Source of the DNA: Galaxea fascicularis
Lineage: Eukaryota > Cnidaria > Anthozoa > Scleractinia > Euphylliidae
NCBI GenBank assembly: GCA_948470475.1
Contig: OX419337.1
Span: 40,213,255 to 40,277,254 of the forward strand
Length of the DNA: 64,000 nucleotides
Reading direction: 5' to 3'
The position numbers and the translations under genes were made by a program. Under the pieces are notes generated by a model that ran no database searches, had not been told where the DNA came from, and saw only the letters and a list, made by a program, of their open reading frames with translations. Numbering within the stretch: the stretch's first letter is position 1; each line of letters starts with the position of its first letter. This document shows, one piece after another, positions 1 through 11,960 of this stretch.

Positions 1-3000
1 AACCAAGAGCCAAACTTCAGTTCACATTGCTGTTCGTCAAACGGAAAGTCACGGACGTCAAAATGACACGATGTCTTGAAGACAAATGGCGCAGCCCAGT
101 AGCAATGGCCATCATGGTGGACACGAATGCGGGTCTTCACGTTGTCCATTCTACCATCAAATTCTTCAAAAACACTGCAAAAACGATGAGTGAAATAATG
201 ATTATGTAATCGCGGAAGATTGAACATACGAACCGAAGCTGCGATTGAGTAATAACTCACTTGTTATATAAAACAAGGTCGGGTTGCCATATTTTCGAGG
301 AGTCAACAGTTATTTGCTCCAGTCCTCCATACTCCGCAGGCTCCCAGTTAACGAGCTGATTGGTCCATTCCTGTAACACGCAAAGAGAAGCATGTATACT
401 AATTATTGTTTAGATGCAGAGAATGGAGTCAGGCAAAGCTACGGCTTTGAGAATGTACTGCTCTGGCAGAGGTGTTTTAAGTGGGACCATTCGAGTAGAT
501 AATTTACAGACATACTAGGGGAGACTTGTTTGTACAAGATCCTTTGCGTTGTACATAGAATTGCTGCAAATCATTGCGATATCAGAAGATGGCAGCGCAT
601 GCTTCCAGAAGCTAAAGACGTTTCTATTGTTTCACTGGCTTTATCCTAGAAAAGGTTGAGTCAGCCTTGCACATCTCTTCAGCGAAAGTATGCATTCGTG
701 TGCGGGGCGCTCGCTAGGTACAAACATACTGTACCAGTCGGACTCATTGAACTGCATGAGTTCTGTAGAGAGGAAACGACATCAATCGAAATGTTGTTTG
801 TCCTTACCTGTCTCAACCAGATGTCTGTCGTGAGAATTTGGTATTTTTCGTCCTGGAAAAGTAAGCAGTTACTGAGAGTGGGTTTTATACCCTTCGTACC
901 CAGCCCTCTCTTGTTCGCTTTTGAATTATTTGCGACCTTTATTTTGAGTAAACCGTCTGAAAACAATGTTCGCTTGCAGATTCATTTCACCGAGAGTTCA
1001 CCTGCAGGATAACGCTATAGAAAGGGCTGAGAACGAGATCTTAGTCTTGGTCCCAGGACTCACCTGTCTGACCCAAACACTACTACAGAGAATTTGATAT
1101 TTTTCGTCCTGGAAGGAAAATTAGAACAATGAGGTGGTTAAAATGGGTTAAATTAGAAGTATTAGCGTCACTTGTCATCATTCATTATAGTCTCAGGTTT
1201 ACGTCCCCTTTGTCTCATCAACCAAACTGCAAACAAACAAAAGGCAGACAACTGCCACATCAACGAAAATGACAACAACAACAACAACAACAGAAACCTT
1301 ATTACTGTCATTCACCAAACACGCAAACGTTCTGCCGGTTTGGCTACTGAAAGCCCAATGCACACGTCTCCGTTTGGTCAGTCCTAAAATGAGTTACGTC
1401 ACGGGTTTTGAAAGAGGACTTGAATGATTCAGCTTTGTTTAGCCTCTCTGGCTTTGAATGGATTGAAACTTAAAAACATTGAGCCCCGTGTTTCAAATTC
1501 TCCTCTTGTTTTCTAGAAAAAGAAGGCTAAATACAGATTATGGATCGCTCAGTCACCTTTGAGAAAATGTCTTGGTATCTTTCATTAGGTGTTGTAGGAG
1601 CATTTTGGATACAAGAAAAGGTACTTGCTTTTAAATTGATCACCGTCTCACCCTCGTGACGTAGCACGTTCGTGTTACTGTAACCAGTAGAAGGTTACTA
1701 GTTTACTTGAATGGCGGCAATCAACCCCTTTCAGACACAAGTACGTTGAAATATAGCCGGCGAGCAAAGCCCTCCCAGGGGTAGGGGGTGGGGAAGGGAC
1801 GGTAGGAACCCCCATCCCCCGAGAGAGCTTGCTCGCAGGCTACTTTTAAATCACGAACTACAATAGATATCATAAATAAAACTCCCACAGAGTGTCATGT
1901 CTTCAGGTGGCAATACAGCAACTGGCATTTCCCTTGGGTGTTGACGTACAGATCACATTCTCTTCAAGTGTGGGTAGGGAATGGCAAAAGTCTGCACGCA
2001 AGCTACGCTTTTACCATTCGGCTAGAAATTTACAAGATTTTATTAAAATCAGGGGAATTACTAAAGCCAAGCGACCTATTTCCATCTTCAGATTGACTGC
2101 AGATGTATCACGTTTGGAGCAGTGCGACAAAGGAAAAAGGTTGCATGATTGTGACAAATCGATGGCCAAATATGCTTTCTGTCGCCAACGCAGGTTCATA
2201 CATGTGTGGGATCGAGGGCATACGTTCATAACCATTCCCTTCATCTGAAATCATTGTTCTTCAGTTCAGTGATCCGTAAATAGATACTATTCTTGTATTT
2301 ATAGAATGGTATTTTAAGGAATTATCTTAGTACAAACAAATGGCCCTAATAACATTCAAAACAAGAATTATCAATTGGTTGAAGGCTAAAAAAAAGGTCC
2401 TCTTTCTACATATGAAAGAAAAAAAGACCTCAACAGGCTCATCGTTTCACGAAATGGAAATATTATAGTTCCGTTTTCCTGGGTGGATTTTGCAAATACA
2501 TAACATTCGTCTCCAATTTCGACTAAAAAATTCCGGAAATAGCGAATATCCGCCGGAAATATTAGGAAAGCAGCCATGATGTGGGAACGTGAACAGGTTG
2601 AAATGTACTGTTTATACGGTTAGTTCGTCAGTGTCTTGCTTTAGCCGCGGATTATTTACCGCGCATATAGATGTCCGTTTAATTCGTTTGTCCCACAGAA
2701 GGAATGAAGCGGCAAAAGGAATGAAGAGAAGAGCATGTCACCAATTAACATTGAACAGAGAGAGGGAGGGCAATGAATTGCACTGCTTGTGCGTAGTTCA
2801 CTGTTTCAGTGATGCTTGCCTTGTTTCTCCATTTGAGATTGCGGTTGCCAATCCAGAGCAATACACGACTTACTGATTGTGCTAATAAATTCGCTTGAAA
2901 AAACTTGCCGAGCAGACACGACCGAGACAACAGAGGAGTACTGAAGGAAGCGTTTTTTTCTGGAATTTTTTTCGTATCTTATTTCAGTTCTGACATGTTA

Positions 3001-5734
3001 ACTTTCCTCCGGTAGTGGGAACGCTGTATTAACGCCGGTCAAAATCGCCGATTCAATCACTATATAGGCAATCGGTAAAATTTTTCTTAACTCTCCAGTA
3101 AATATTTTATTTTATCGCTCAAGAGGGTTTATCTTATTTGATAAAGTTATTTGCTCCTAAAACAAACAGTGAAGGGTTTCAAATCGGTGTATGGTATCGA
3201 AGAATACTTTTGCCGCTCGTTTATACACAGGACAACAGCGAACCTACCTTGATGCCAAAACGTCTAATAAGACTTATTATGTACTCGTTTTTTTAAGCAC
3301 ACTTTAATATCTGTTCTAATGTATGTTTGTAATTTTACGATAAATTTGCCTTGTTTTTGCCAACATCTAAAATGGGTAATCCGCTTCCGGACGTGACGTA
3401 CACATGTAATCTAATTTTAGTTCCCCTCGGCTGAGTCACCACACAACGCGACAAACTGCTGTGCTGCAGAATACCCTGTCACACACCATTACCAATGAAT
3501 AACAACACTGTCCATTCTTCGATTCCCGGGTATTAACGGCTAAATTTGTGCTTTTTGTAATATACGGAATAAGTTTTTGGCTATTTTTTTTTTGTTTTAT
3601 CTGTAAAATGCGTTTGTTGCAAAATTCGCCTTCGCCCAAGTGATGTTCGTGACGCGATGATATGCCTTGTTCCTGCATATAATTTTTTTATTTTCCTTGT
3701 CGGTTTCAGACTAGTGCTCTAACCCGCTAATCATTATTTTGACTTTGCTTATGAATTTGAGAAGTGTTTTGTGTTTTCATGCGACAAAAAAAATAACAGC
3801 CATGTCATGACCTAGTGAGTGTTTGTCGTTGTTTAGCGTCAAATGTTATTAAACGCAGCAGGCTATTGAAATCGGTCGCTGAACTGGTGAAGTGGTAGCA
3901 CAGTTTATCGGTTCACGCGAACTGTTCAGGGAAAACTATTTGATAAAGATAAATAGCGGCGAATTTAGTTGAGATCCAATTGACACAACAGTTTCAAAAA
4001 CAAAATCGTTTCAATTTTCTCCGCACCCCAAACGAGGAACAACGAGAAAGAGGAAGAACACGTAAATTAAAAAAGCATTTTTGGGCTTTTGATGAAACTG
4101 AGAGAACCCGTTCGTGATGCCGATTTTCTCTAGGCCAGATAGCTGACATAAGTACTCCGGTAGTGCAGTTCAGTGGCAATTTGCTCGTGAGTATTACAGA
4201 AACACTACAGCTGTTCGAAACTTGAAAGACGATCAGCACATGAAAAATGGATGCAAACCAAATTACCGTTGAACGTCAACGGAACAGCAGGTGTTTTAAA
4301 AACAATTAAAAATTATAGATGCTGTAGCTTGCTCGTAAATAATGACATTTTCACTGACTCGGGTAATATTTAAAAATTTATAGAATTAAGCTCAACGCAT
4401 TCAAATAAAATTCAAGAGCTTCCAGTATTAACCTCACTGAAAAGCTCCGTATTACTAATGTTTACATCCCATGAAATCTAACTATTCCTTCTTCAGTTTG
4501 CTTCGAAACTCACATGAAGAAGACAAATTCAAGAGGGTGAGGAAGTGTTAAGCCCCAGGGCGTCTGTTGATTAAAGCGGGCAATACTAAAAGTTGTTTAA
4601 CGAGCTAAAACAGACAAATGGCAAACAAGTGACACGAAACCTGGATGACTGTTCTTGAGTCCTGCATTTGACATGAACGTTACGGCTGTGAAGAAAAAAG
4701 GCGATTCTCTCACTATGTTCAAATATCTACATGCGAATAGTCAGTCTTTCTTTGGTAGACGTTTATTTTAGAAATTAAAACAAACATTTGTCGTCGAGGT
4801 CAATACCAACCTCGCTCAGTGTTTCAGCGAAATATTCTATAGAGAAACTAAGAAACATGGCCGAAATTTGTCCAATATTTTGATGCTTTTGAATTGTATT
4901 TGTTTTAGTCAAAAGAAAATATGACATATTTGCTTAGTTTTCCATTAAGGTGTCGATGCCGAGTTCGATTTTATTCAACAAAGTTGTTATTAGTCCCGAG
5001 GCAATCTTTGGTATGTCGAATAATTTGTTCTTATATCAATGACGTTTACATCTGAGGTCTGATACAGTGAAAATTCTCTTTCGTGCCCTTTCAAATGAAG
5101 GTTGACGGGGATTAGATTCTCGTGGTACACCTAGTTCTCCCGTTTCCAGAATTATGACAAATCATTCAAGCATGAGCTAGATCGAGGAATGTTAGCAGAA
5201 TACAGGAAGTCATTTCCTGTTGAATCGCCATCGTGACTTGAAAAGTCCGCTAGCGAAATAAACCCGTAAAATGACATTATTTCAAAGTTATACCCAACTA
5301 TAAGACAATATAGGATGTTGCCGTTACCATTTCAATGACGCCATGGAAAGTAATATCAAGAGTTACGTTGACTGCTTCTAAAGAGTTGTTCACAGGTCGC
5401 ACGTTTGGGTTGGTGATTTCAGCAACTCGGTCTACCAACAGTTTCTCATGCGAGCCCGAGGCTCCTAAAGGAAGCAAAAAACACGAGTTAGGTTTACCAG
5501 CGAATAATCACGACAACTTTAACAGTAGCCACTTCAAACAACAAAATCATGTTGTCAAATCAAACGGAACGAAAACTGAAATAATAAATTGGTACAGACA
5601 GTCGGTAACGTTCTCTTTCGATTACCTTCGACGAAGTTTGTCCTGCCACAAAATTGGAGATCAGGCGCTAAGAGAATCCCAGTGGTGATGAAAATAATGA
5701 AGCACGAAAACTTTAAGGGTCCTGCTGCGGTCAT
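1..5734 (-). CDS. Nicotinic-acetylcholine-receptor-like Cys-loop channel subunit, N-terminal half (partial)
   Basis: Subunit of a pentameric ligand-gated channel in the plasma membrane. Coding exons, 5' to 3': 5734-5626 (signal peptide), 5464-5328, alternative 45-nt exon 1108-1064 or 852-808, 370-261 (110 nt), 174-1 (cut by the edge). All junctions have GT/AG and matching phases. The start is ATG at 5734, followed by a basic residue and a hydrophobic stretch typical of a signal peptide. Visible features: HEKLLVDR and NPNVRPV near the N terminus, loop D WLRQEW (W94), loop A WQPDLVLYN (125-133), and Cys170 and Cys184 with 13 residues between them (C-x5-R-D-F-P-F-D-E-Q-Q-C). The 45- and 110-nt exons match the conserved nAChR exon sizes. 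Potential N-glycosylation sites are NNS and NVT. Loops B and C and the membrane segments lie outside the window. Agonist and ion selectivity cannot be told. Confidence 0.93.
808..852 (-). CDS. Receptor exon 3b (45 nt, alternative loop D exon)
   Basis: Phase-0 exon between CTTTTCCAG and GTAAGG. It encodes DEKYQILTTDIWLRQ. It lies 211 bp downstream of exon 3a and differs from it by 13 of 45 bases, mostly in the codons around the loop D tryptophan. Its TTDIWLRQ is the form closer to typical nAChR subunits. Confidence 0.88.
1064..1108 (-). CDS. Receptor exon 3a (45 nt, alternative loop D exon)
   Basis: Phase-0 exon between TTCCTTCCAG and GTGAGT. It encodes DEKYQILCSSVWVRQ, the loop D segment of the receptor's ligand-binding face. 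It is the upstream member of a tandem exon pair and shares 10 of 15 residues with the copy at 808-852. Either copy keeps the frame into the 110-nt exon. Confidence 0.85.
1754..1842. mobile_element. Short MITE in receptor intron 2
   Basis: Imperfect terminal inverted repeats: left TAGCCGGCGAGCAAAGC; right end, read on the other strand, TAGCCTGCGAGCAAGC. Between them is a G/C-rich centre with runs of G and C. No coding content. The rest of intron 2 (1109-5327) shows no other recognisable feature. Confidence 0.55.
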
Positions 5735-6291
5735 TGTTATAGTTTACTGGCAAATATAACACAGGAAAAGATAAACTTGGTTTTTACGCCGCACAGTGCA
5801 CAGTGGGTGAGTGCAGCCCGACTGTAATATGTATTTTTAATTAATAATAAAAAATGATGATGAAAGAGTATTAATGACGTCAAACCAAGTCATAATTTGC
5901 TTATTTGTGTTTAAAGTAATAATTAATAATTAATAATTAAAGACTTTGTTGGATGCAATAACAACAGAAATAAAAGACCAGCTATGAGTCGGCAGTATTG
6001 TTTAACGTAAAGGTAAACATTACCATATTACTGTCGGCTTTACAATCAAATTTATTTGCCTTACTTTATCCTGTCGATCGAGCATTCTAAGACAGTCAGT
6101 CACTTCAGTAAGCTTCATTGTCTAAAGTTGTAAGGAATGCAAGGAATGATTTATGGGACTGTGTGTAATGGACCTGATGAAAAAGATCTTGAAAGTGGGA
6201 CTGAAATGCAAATATAACCAAATAATACAAAGAAGGAAAATCAATAATTAAGCCCTCGGGATTCAAACTTATGGCCTTTCCGCTTTATAGG
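5735..6291. other. Region upstream of the receptor gene
   Basis: AT-rich sequence with repeated ATTAATAATT-type words near 5835-5940. It must hold the 5'UTR and promoter of the minus-strand receptor gene, but I see no defined TATA box or initiator and no other gene. Confidence 0.4.
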
Positions 6292-6709
6292 TTTGGATAA
6301 ATTTTGCCGGCAGAATTTCGAGCAGAATAAGTGGTTTTTGAGGCGAGTACTCTGCCGGCAGAATAAGGCTTTTTTGAGCAGAGTTTGAGTATAATAAGGG
6401 AAAATCAGCAGCACTAATGATATGCATAAGAGTTGTAAGAAAAAGTTAAAACTAAATTTAAAAAAAATGGAAAATACCTAATAGTTGTGACCAAAAGTAA
6501 GATGAATTACAATTTTGCTACGCATAATGAATTTGTAATTAGTTTTTGGAAGTAAGGCCCAGTCTTCCCTCTATATTTGTGAAAATAAGTACGGCTCGAA
6601 AGCCAAAACATTCTATCGAATACCAAGCAGGATTCGAGCAGAATAAGCGATTTTTACGAGCACTGCCGGCAGGCAGAATAAGCCATTTTACGAGCAGAAT
6701 TTATCCAAC
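6292..6709. mobile_element. MITE with TTGGATAAATT termini
   Basis: Ends carry inverted TTGGATAAATTyTGC and internal copies of GCCGGCAGAATAAG and GAGCAGAATAAG in opposite orientations at the two ends. About 420 bp, no ORF. Confidence 0.65.
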
Positions 6710-7140
6710 GTGAGAAGATCATTATTTTGATCGATTTAGCTAGTTCAGGATGTTTTTCGAAGAGAGTATTTTCAGAAGAGGCGTGGCGTATCCTAGCCTA
6801 GCCTAGCCGAGCCTGCTTCCAGGCTAGGTGAGGCCTTGGAATTGATGCCACTTTGCTACTTGTTTACGATCCTGTCGTCTGTTTGGTAGGGACAAATATG
6901 TCACTCTTATAAAGAAATCAAAGAGAAATTAAATTATTTGCACGTGTCGCAAGCTGTTGCATTTTTCCTGTCAATTTCTGTCGGTTGTAGATGTGTTGGG
7001 AGAAGATTGTCGCCAGTGTGTCGCTTGTCGCTTCTTCCGCTTGGACAACACCTGGATGCTGCAATGTGTTCTTTAATTCTTTACCACTTCTATTTTCAAT
7101 TTCATCAATTTAAATAATTGTTCTTCTTCATGTAAGTTGT

Positions 7141-7582
7141 GTTAATCGGCATGTACTAAAACCCGAAACAACGAAACGAAACGACCGAAACGAAACCCGG
7201 GAACGAAACCACCGAAACAAGCGAAACGAACGAAACGAAGCCAAGAGCCAGCAAAAGACAGAATTATCTTACATTTAGGTCTTCAAGAAAGAAAATGGTT
7301 TCGTATTTTTTTATGTAGTTTTAGGGCGGAGCACCGACCAAAGCAGATGGGAAAAGAAAAGATAGGAAAATAATTGAAAAGAAGTATTCACTGATAACGT
7401 CTCAGTCATTATCGCTACTTGTCTCCCTGAGACTACGTTTAAACTGTATAGTAGCGGAGGAGATTGTGAATTACAAGGACAGAATATAGGAGACCAAAAA
7501 TCCATGTAATCACTTTGTTTCGGTGGTTTCGTTTCGGTCGTTTCGTTTCGTTGTTTCGGGTTTTAGTACATGCCGTGTTAAT
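7141..7582. mobile_element. Fold-back repeat with GAAAC/GTTTC-rich arms
   Basis: The left arm (about 7141-7240) reads CGGCATGTACTAAAACCCG followed by repeated CGAAAC words. The right arm (about 7515-7582) is its inverted copy. The middle (about 7245-7510) has no recognisable gene. Confidence 0.65.
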
Positions 7583-8325
7583 CTTGTGCCGAGCCTCACA
7601 AATCTCCCCGGCGTGGTCGTTTGTCATACGGACTTGCAAGTTAACCTTTGCGGACCGCAAAGTTCGTGTCTGCTTGGTGAGAAAAAAGCTTCCCCCTGTT
7701 TGTTTGGAATGGTGTTACGAATTGAGAAAGCACGAGGAGTCACAAGCTGGTGAGTACCAAATACTTTGAAAATATGGTAATGTCAGTTTGTTCGCCAAGC
7801 TGTACCCAGCAAGTTCTCTTTGACAATTCGCCGTAATGTTTCACATTGCGAACTAAGCATTGTTATTTTTTCATGTTATTTTTCATCTATTTGGCGTTTT
7901 CTTTCAAGTTAAGCGGCTATTATTTTGGCGCTTAACAATTTAATTTCCCCTTTGTTTTCAACAACAATGACAAAATTTCCCAGGCCATGCTCAGGAAATG
8001 AAAACAGTTGCTATCTTCCTATTTACCTGAAATGTCTGGCTTAAAATTCAGTCAAAAGAAGATATTTTTGATAGTAACAACAAGTTTCGTTATTGTACTT
8101 TTAGATAACTAGCACTACCACCAATTTGTTAATGAGTATAAAACCACACCAACAACAGAGATCCAACACGTGCTTTTCTAGCGGGGGAAGGGTACTCCTC
8201 AGAATTCTCGGTGGACACGAGAAGAATGCGAGCACATAGTAATAACACACTGTTGATGATGATGATGATGATGATAGTTTATTAACACTTCTGGCAGTTA
8301 AAAAGACTAAATAAACAGTGTAATG

Positions 8326-8602
8326 CACCTATCAATGTTAAGCCCCAGGATGGGCGGGTGGGGTAGACCCACGGGAATTTGACATTTTCAAGGGAGCCTG
8401 AGTCAAATTCCCCATCCCTGGGCACCTAGTAAATGTCAAATTCCCACCCCTGGGTAACCATTTTCAGTCTTCCAAGATGGCGGCCATGTCAAATTCCCGA
8501 CCCCAGGGCAGCACCCAAATGTCAAAATCCCTACCCAGGGAAAACCTCGCAGAGTCAATTTCCCGTGGGTAGCCTCACCCTGGGGCTTAACATTGGTAGG
8601 TG
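8326..8602. mobile_element. MITE with CACCTATCAATG termini
   Basis: Inverted termini CACCTAyCAATGTTAAGCCC, extending inward through CCACGGGAA. Inside are several copies of TGTCAAATTCCC. No ORF. A (GAT)n run lies just outside at about 8253-8274. Confidence 0.75.
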
Positions 8603-8772
8603 AATAATTTTACAAGGATACTAATACTAATCTTACTGGATACTAATAATTAAGTCTATTTACAATAATAAGTATTACAATAATAATAGTAAGTACACTC
8701 AAGAAAATTACTCAATTCTGATTGGTCAAGAGTAGTACAATTAATCCCAAATAGTACTCCATAGGCATAACT

Positions 8773-9349
8773 ATTGGCCGTTCCGAAATTCAAAAGGGAA
8801 CTGGGGTGAGTTTCAAATTTTGAAGTAATCGGTAAATTGACACCATCACATGAAAGATATCATTGAGGTTGGTCGTTTGACTAAGTTTGATTCTTTTGGG
8901 TTGAACAGAGACCAAGTTATGGACCTTGAAAGGTCCATAACTTAATAAGTTGGTCTCTGTTCAACCTAAAAGAATCAAACTTGGTCAAACGACCAAAAAT
9001 TGTATTGGTTTTCCTGCCTTTCATCAGGGCTTCCCAAGCCAGTGATGAATGAAAAGCTTTTGTTATTCTCTTTAAGTCGAGGCTTCTCGTTAAAGCTGTT
9101 CAAGAGTTGCAGATACTTCATTAGAGGAATTCATTGAAGGCCAAGAAAATGAAAACACACACTCCCAAAACAAAGTTCTACAGAATGTCACTTTGCCAAA
9201 ATAAATTAATGGTCGACGTCAATTCCATTCACTTTGTTCCTTTATACAGACTAAACTCAACAGTATCTTTCATGTGATGGTGTCAATTTATCGATTACTT
9301 AAAATTTGGAACTCGCCCCAGTCCCCTGTACAACTTTAGAATGGCCAAT
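8773..9349. mobile_element. MITE with nested hairpin
   Basis: Outer inverted repeats: ATTGGCCGTTC...ACACCATCACATGAAAGATA at the left and its complement at 9258-9349. Inside, 8869-8995 forms a second hairpin centred near 8933, with arms containing GGTTGAACAGAGACCAA. Non-coding. Confidence 0.65.
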
Positions 9350-10703
9350 TCCTTGGTGAGTTGCAACCTCATTTCCAGTGTGTCAAATTGACTTTCCTGC
9401 AGACGAATTGATAGACTCGAGTTGCAATATAACTTCCAGTGAGTTGGGTCTTCATGTCCCTTTTTAAACCTGGACCTGACTTTCCGTGAGTTGAATTGTC
9501 TGTGTTTGCTGATGATTAAACTCGATTTGGGTATATTGGACATGTATGTCAAAACTTACAAAAAACTAAGCATCATTTGTTCCATGACAGAGTCACAAAG
9601 GGCGTTGGTTTGTTCCTGACTTTGACATAAATGGTTTCAACCCAGGAGTCGTATCAATACAAACATTAGTCTAACAAAAGACGTTTTAAAAACTCACCAG
9701 TCACTATTTACTACAGACAAACAACAGACCAACTAATTTTACTAAAAATACACATACACACATTAGACTAACAAAAGACGGATTGAAACGCACCAATCAC
9801 TGTGTACAGTCCTCACAGCAAATGACAACTAGGCTTAACTGACAGTCGACCAATAACATCATGACTTCATTGACCTACATCAGTAAATAGAGCAGAGGTA
9901 TATTGATGACACGATTCATTACGCAACTGGAACCTTTAATGAGTCTGAGCAATCACAGAAAGAGTTGATGTACACCCGAACACAAGGGCTGAGCAAGAGA
10001 GTCCCTACTGCCCCTGTCTGTAACTAATGTACCGCTGACCGGTACTGGCGCTATCACATCAACGACCAGAGTGATTTGCGTGTTTAAAAAGACTTAATGG
10101 AATGCAAATCAGTTTGACGTCAAATCAGGACTAGATCCATGCCCCTTCTGACTTGGTCATGAACCAAAATTAATGATCGCAAATGGTTTGAACCCAGGAG
10201 TCATATCATGACTAAGTGGAGTATAATCGTCTGGGTGAGTGTAGTCCTGAAAAGGACTGTTTGAGCTAAAAAGTCTAGATTTATAATTTTAAAAAAAGGA
10301 GAAAGAGCTGTAATACATTTCAAACGGGCAGAAAGATTATTTTACTTTAACATTTTAACAAAAAATATTTTGTGGTTAGGTGCACTTTAACTTTCACCTT
10401 ATAGCCATGGCAAATTGCAAGTTTTCACAATAAGGGTTGCAAAGACCCTTTTGCAAACTACTTCATGTTGAGTCAAAGAGGAAACTTGTTTCTTGTCTAC
10501 AACTTGAGCTTTTTGTATAACCAAAACTTAATCGTTCTTGGTTTCCTGTGTATTAATGATATGCTTGGTGAAGTTATAGATAGATATGTAGTTATTATAA
10601 AAAAAAAGAATTTATCATGCAAGCACACATCAATATTGTGAATGACATGTTTGCAGTTGTTTCCCACCACTAAATTCATACTACCACTTTAGACTTGAAA
10701 ATA
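9350..10703. other. No gene seen; diverged direct repeats
   Basis: Two direct-repeat pairs are visible: CATTAGwCTAACAAAAGACG at about 9664 and 9762, and a segment containing CAACCCAGGAGTC at about 9637 matched by GAACCCAGGAGTC at about 10187. No coding exon is recognised. Confidence 0.4.
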
Positions 10704-10987
10704 CAGCCAAACCTCCTGTGTTAGTGGGCATCCTCAGGACCAAGCAAGGTGTCCGCTCACAGTGTGTTAAGTAAGACTTAGAGTCACCTTCCAACTGAAA
10801 CTATGACAGGTGTTCACCTACAGGTTAAAATTGTGAAGTTTCTAGTTAGAAGTCGACAGAGCTGTGGTTTGGCCTGGGGTCTGCTTATGGGAGGTTTTAC
10901 CTACAGTCGAACACCTATTAGTCAGCCTGTAATCAAAGTCCTGATGAGGGTTCTCTTAAGGATAGCTGCTTAATAGGGGTTGAACTG
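10704..10987. mobile_element. TA-flanked MITE, CAG-type termini
   Basis: Ends CAGCCAAACCTCC and GGGGTTGAACTG, each flanked by TA. Belongs with the elements at 14953, 45037 and 62318, which share CAGTnrAACCTC-like ends. This is a Tc1/mariner or pogo/Tigger-like signature. Confidence 0.6.
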
Positions 10988-11665
10988 TATTGAAGACATC
11001 CAGAAGGAGAGGTTGCACTGTATTGGCCCCCATTCCTTTTGAAATTATCTTGCCTATGGGGCTGAAACCTTTGTGTGGCCACTATGTTTGAGTAACTACA
11101 TGTAATAATATTACAAATCAAAGTCGCTAAGAGCCACTGAGGTTGAGGAAATGAATATCATTATGAACCACTAATTGTGGGGTTGTAAAAAAGATTTTAA
11201 ATAGAGTGAGAATTCAGGAAAGTAGACAGCACTCGGGGGCTAACAAAACCATTTTTTCCCAACATTATTTTTCTCTTTTCACCATAGCCAACAAACCCAG
11301 GAAAGTAGCCAGTAATATTGCTGGTCGCCAGTGCTTTTTATCAACCACATGTCAACATTAGTCTGCCTCATTGATGGTGATGCAGGCAGCCCTTTTTCAG
11401 TCAGTCAGTTATTGGCTCAGCAGGACTAGGTAGAGTGAATGGGCCAAGAGGGGAACTGGAGAGAAGCAGTAAAAAAGGGACATGCAGACTCTTTTGCAAC
11501 CAACTTCAAATTTGCCATTGCCCTGGCAATGGAGAATTGGATTGGTTCATAAACAGTAGGAAGATGTCAACATGGTGTCATGTACATTTGACATATTCCA
11601 ACATTTGACAGAAAGCTCCTAAATACAGTAAAGAACAACAAGAGCTTTCATTTAAAAGTGACACA

Positions 11666-11960
11666 ATGGATGGATGGATGGAATACACTTTGGATGTCTG
11701 CACTTTGGATTTAGTATGCTTATCAGAGCACCTTGGCAGTCTGATTTTGAAGGAGGAACAGAAGATTGTGATTACAGCACTGATGGTAGTTAGCTGTTTC
11801 ACTGACCGGCTTTGGAAAATCTTTCACTTCTCAAAGGCTCTGATTGTGAAGGATTTGCCTACCATCGTTGTTATTGTTCCTCTTTGAAGGGTTACTGATG
11901 ATCAACTTCAATCAAATAATGACGTTGGTGTGAAATCATGTTTCCAAAAAGAAACCACAG
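11666..11960 (+). pseudogene. RecQ-like helicase fragment, frameshifted
   Basis: One frame reads LGSLILKEEQKIVITAL, like the segment before motif I in RecQ-family helicases. Around 11790 the similarity moves to another frame, reading LAVSLTGFGKSFTSQ, a Walker A-like motif resembling LPTGFGKS. A later VVIVPL resembles the motif Ia region. The frame shift and the stop at 11885 make it a relic, probably spread with mobile DNA. Assignment rests on short motifs. Confidence 0.45.

Noticed and set aside
656..1012. 118-codon plus-strand open frame
   Set aside because: It lies antisense over exon 3b and its intron; no domain, and the minus strand has the clear receptor exons.
1892..2248. 118-codon plus-strand open frame in receptor intron 2
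   Set aside because: No recognisable domain and inside an intron of the opposite-strand gene; likely chance.
5335..5688. 117-codon plus-strand open frame
   Set aside because: Antisense shadow of receptor exons 1 and 2, which have matching splice phases and homology.
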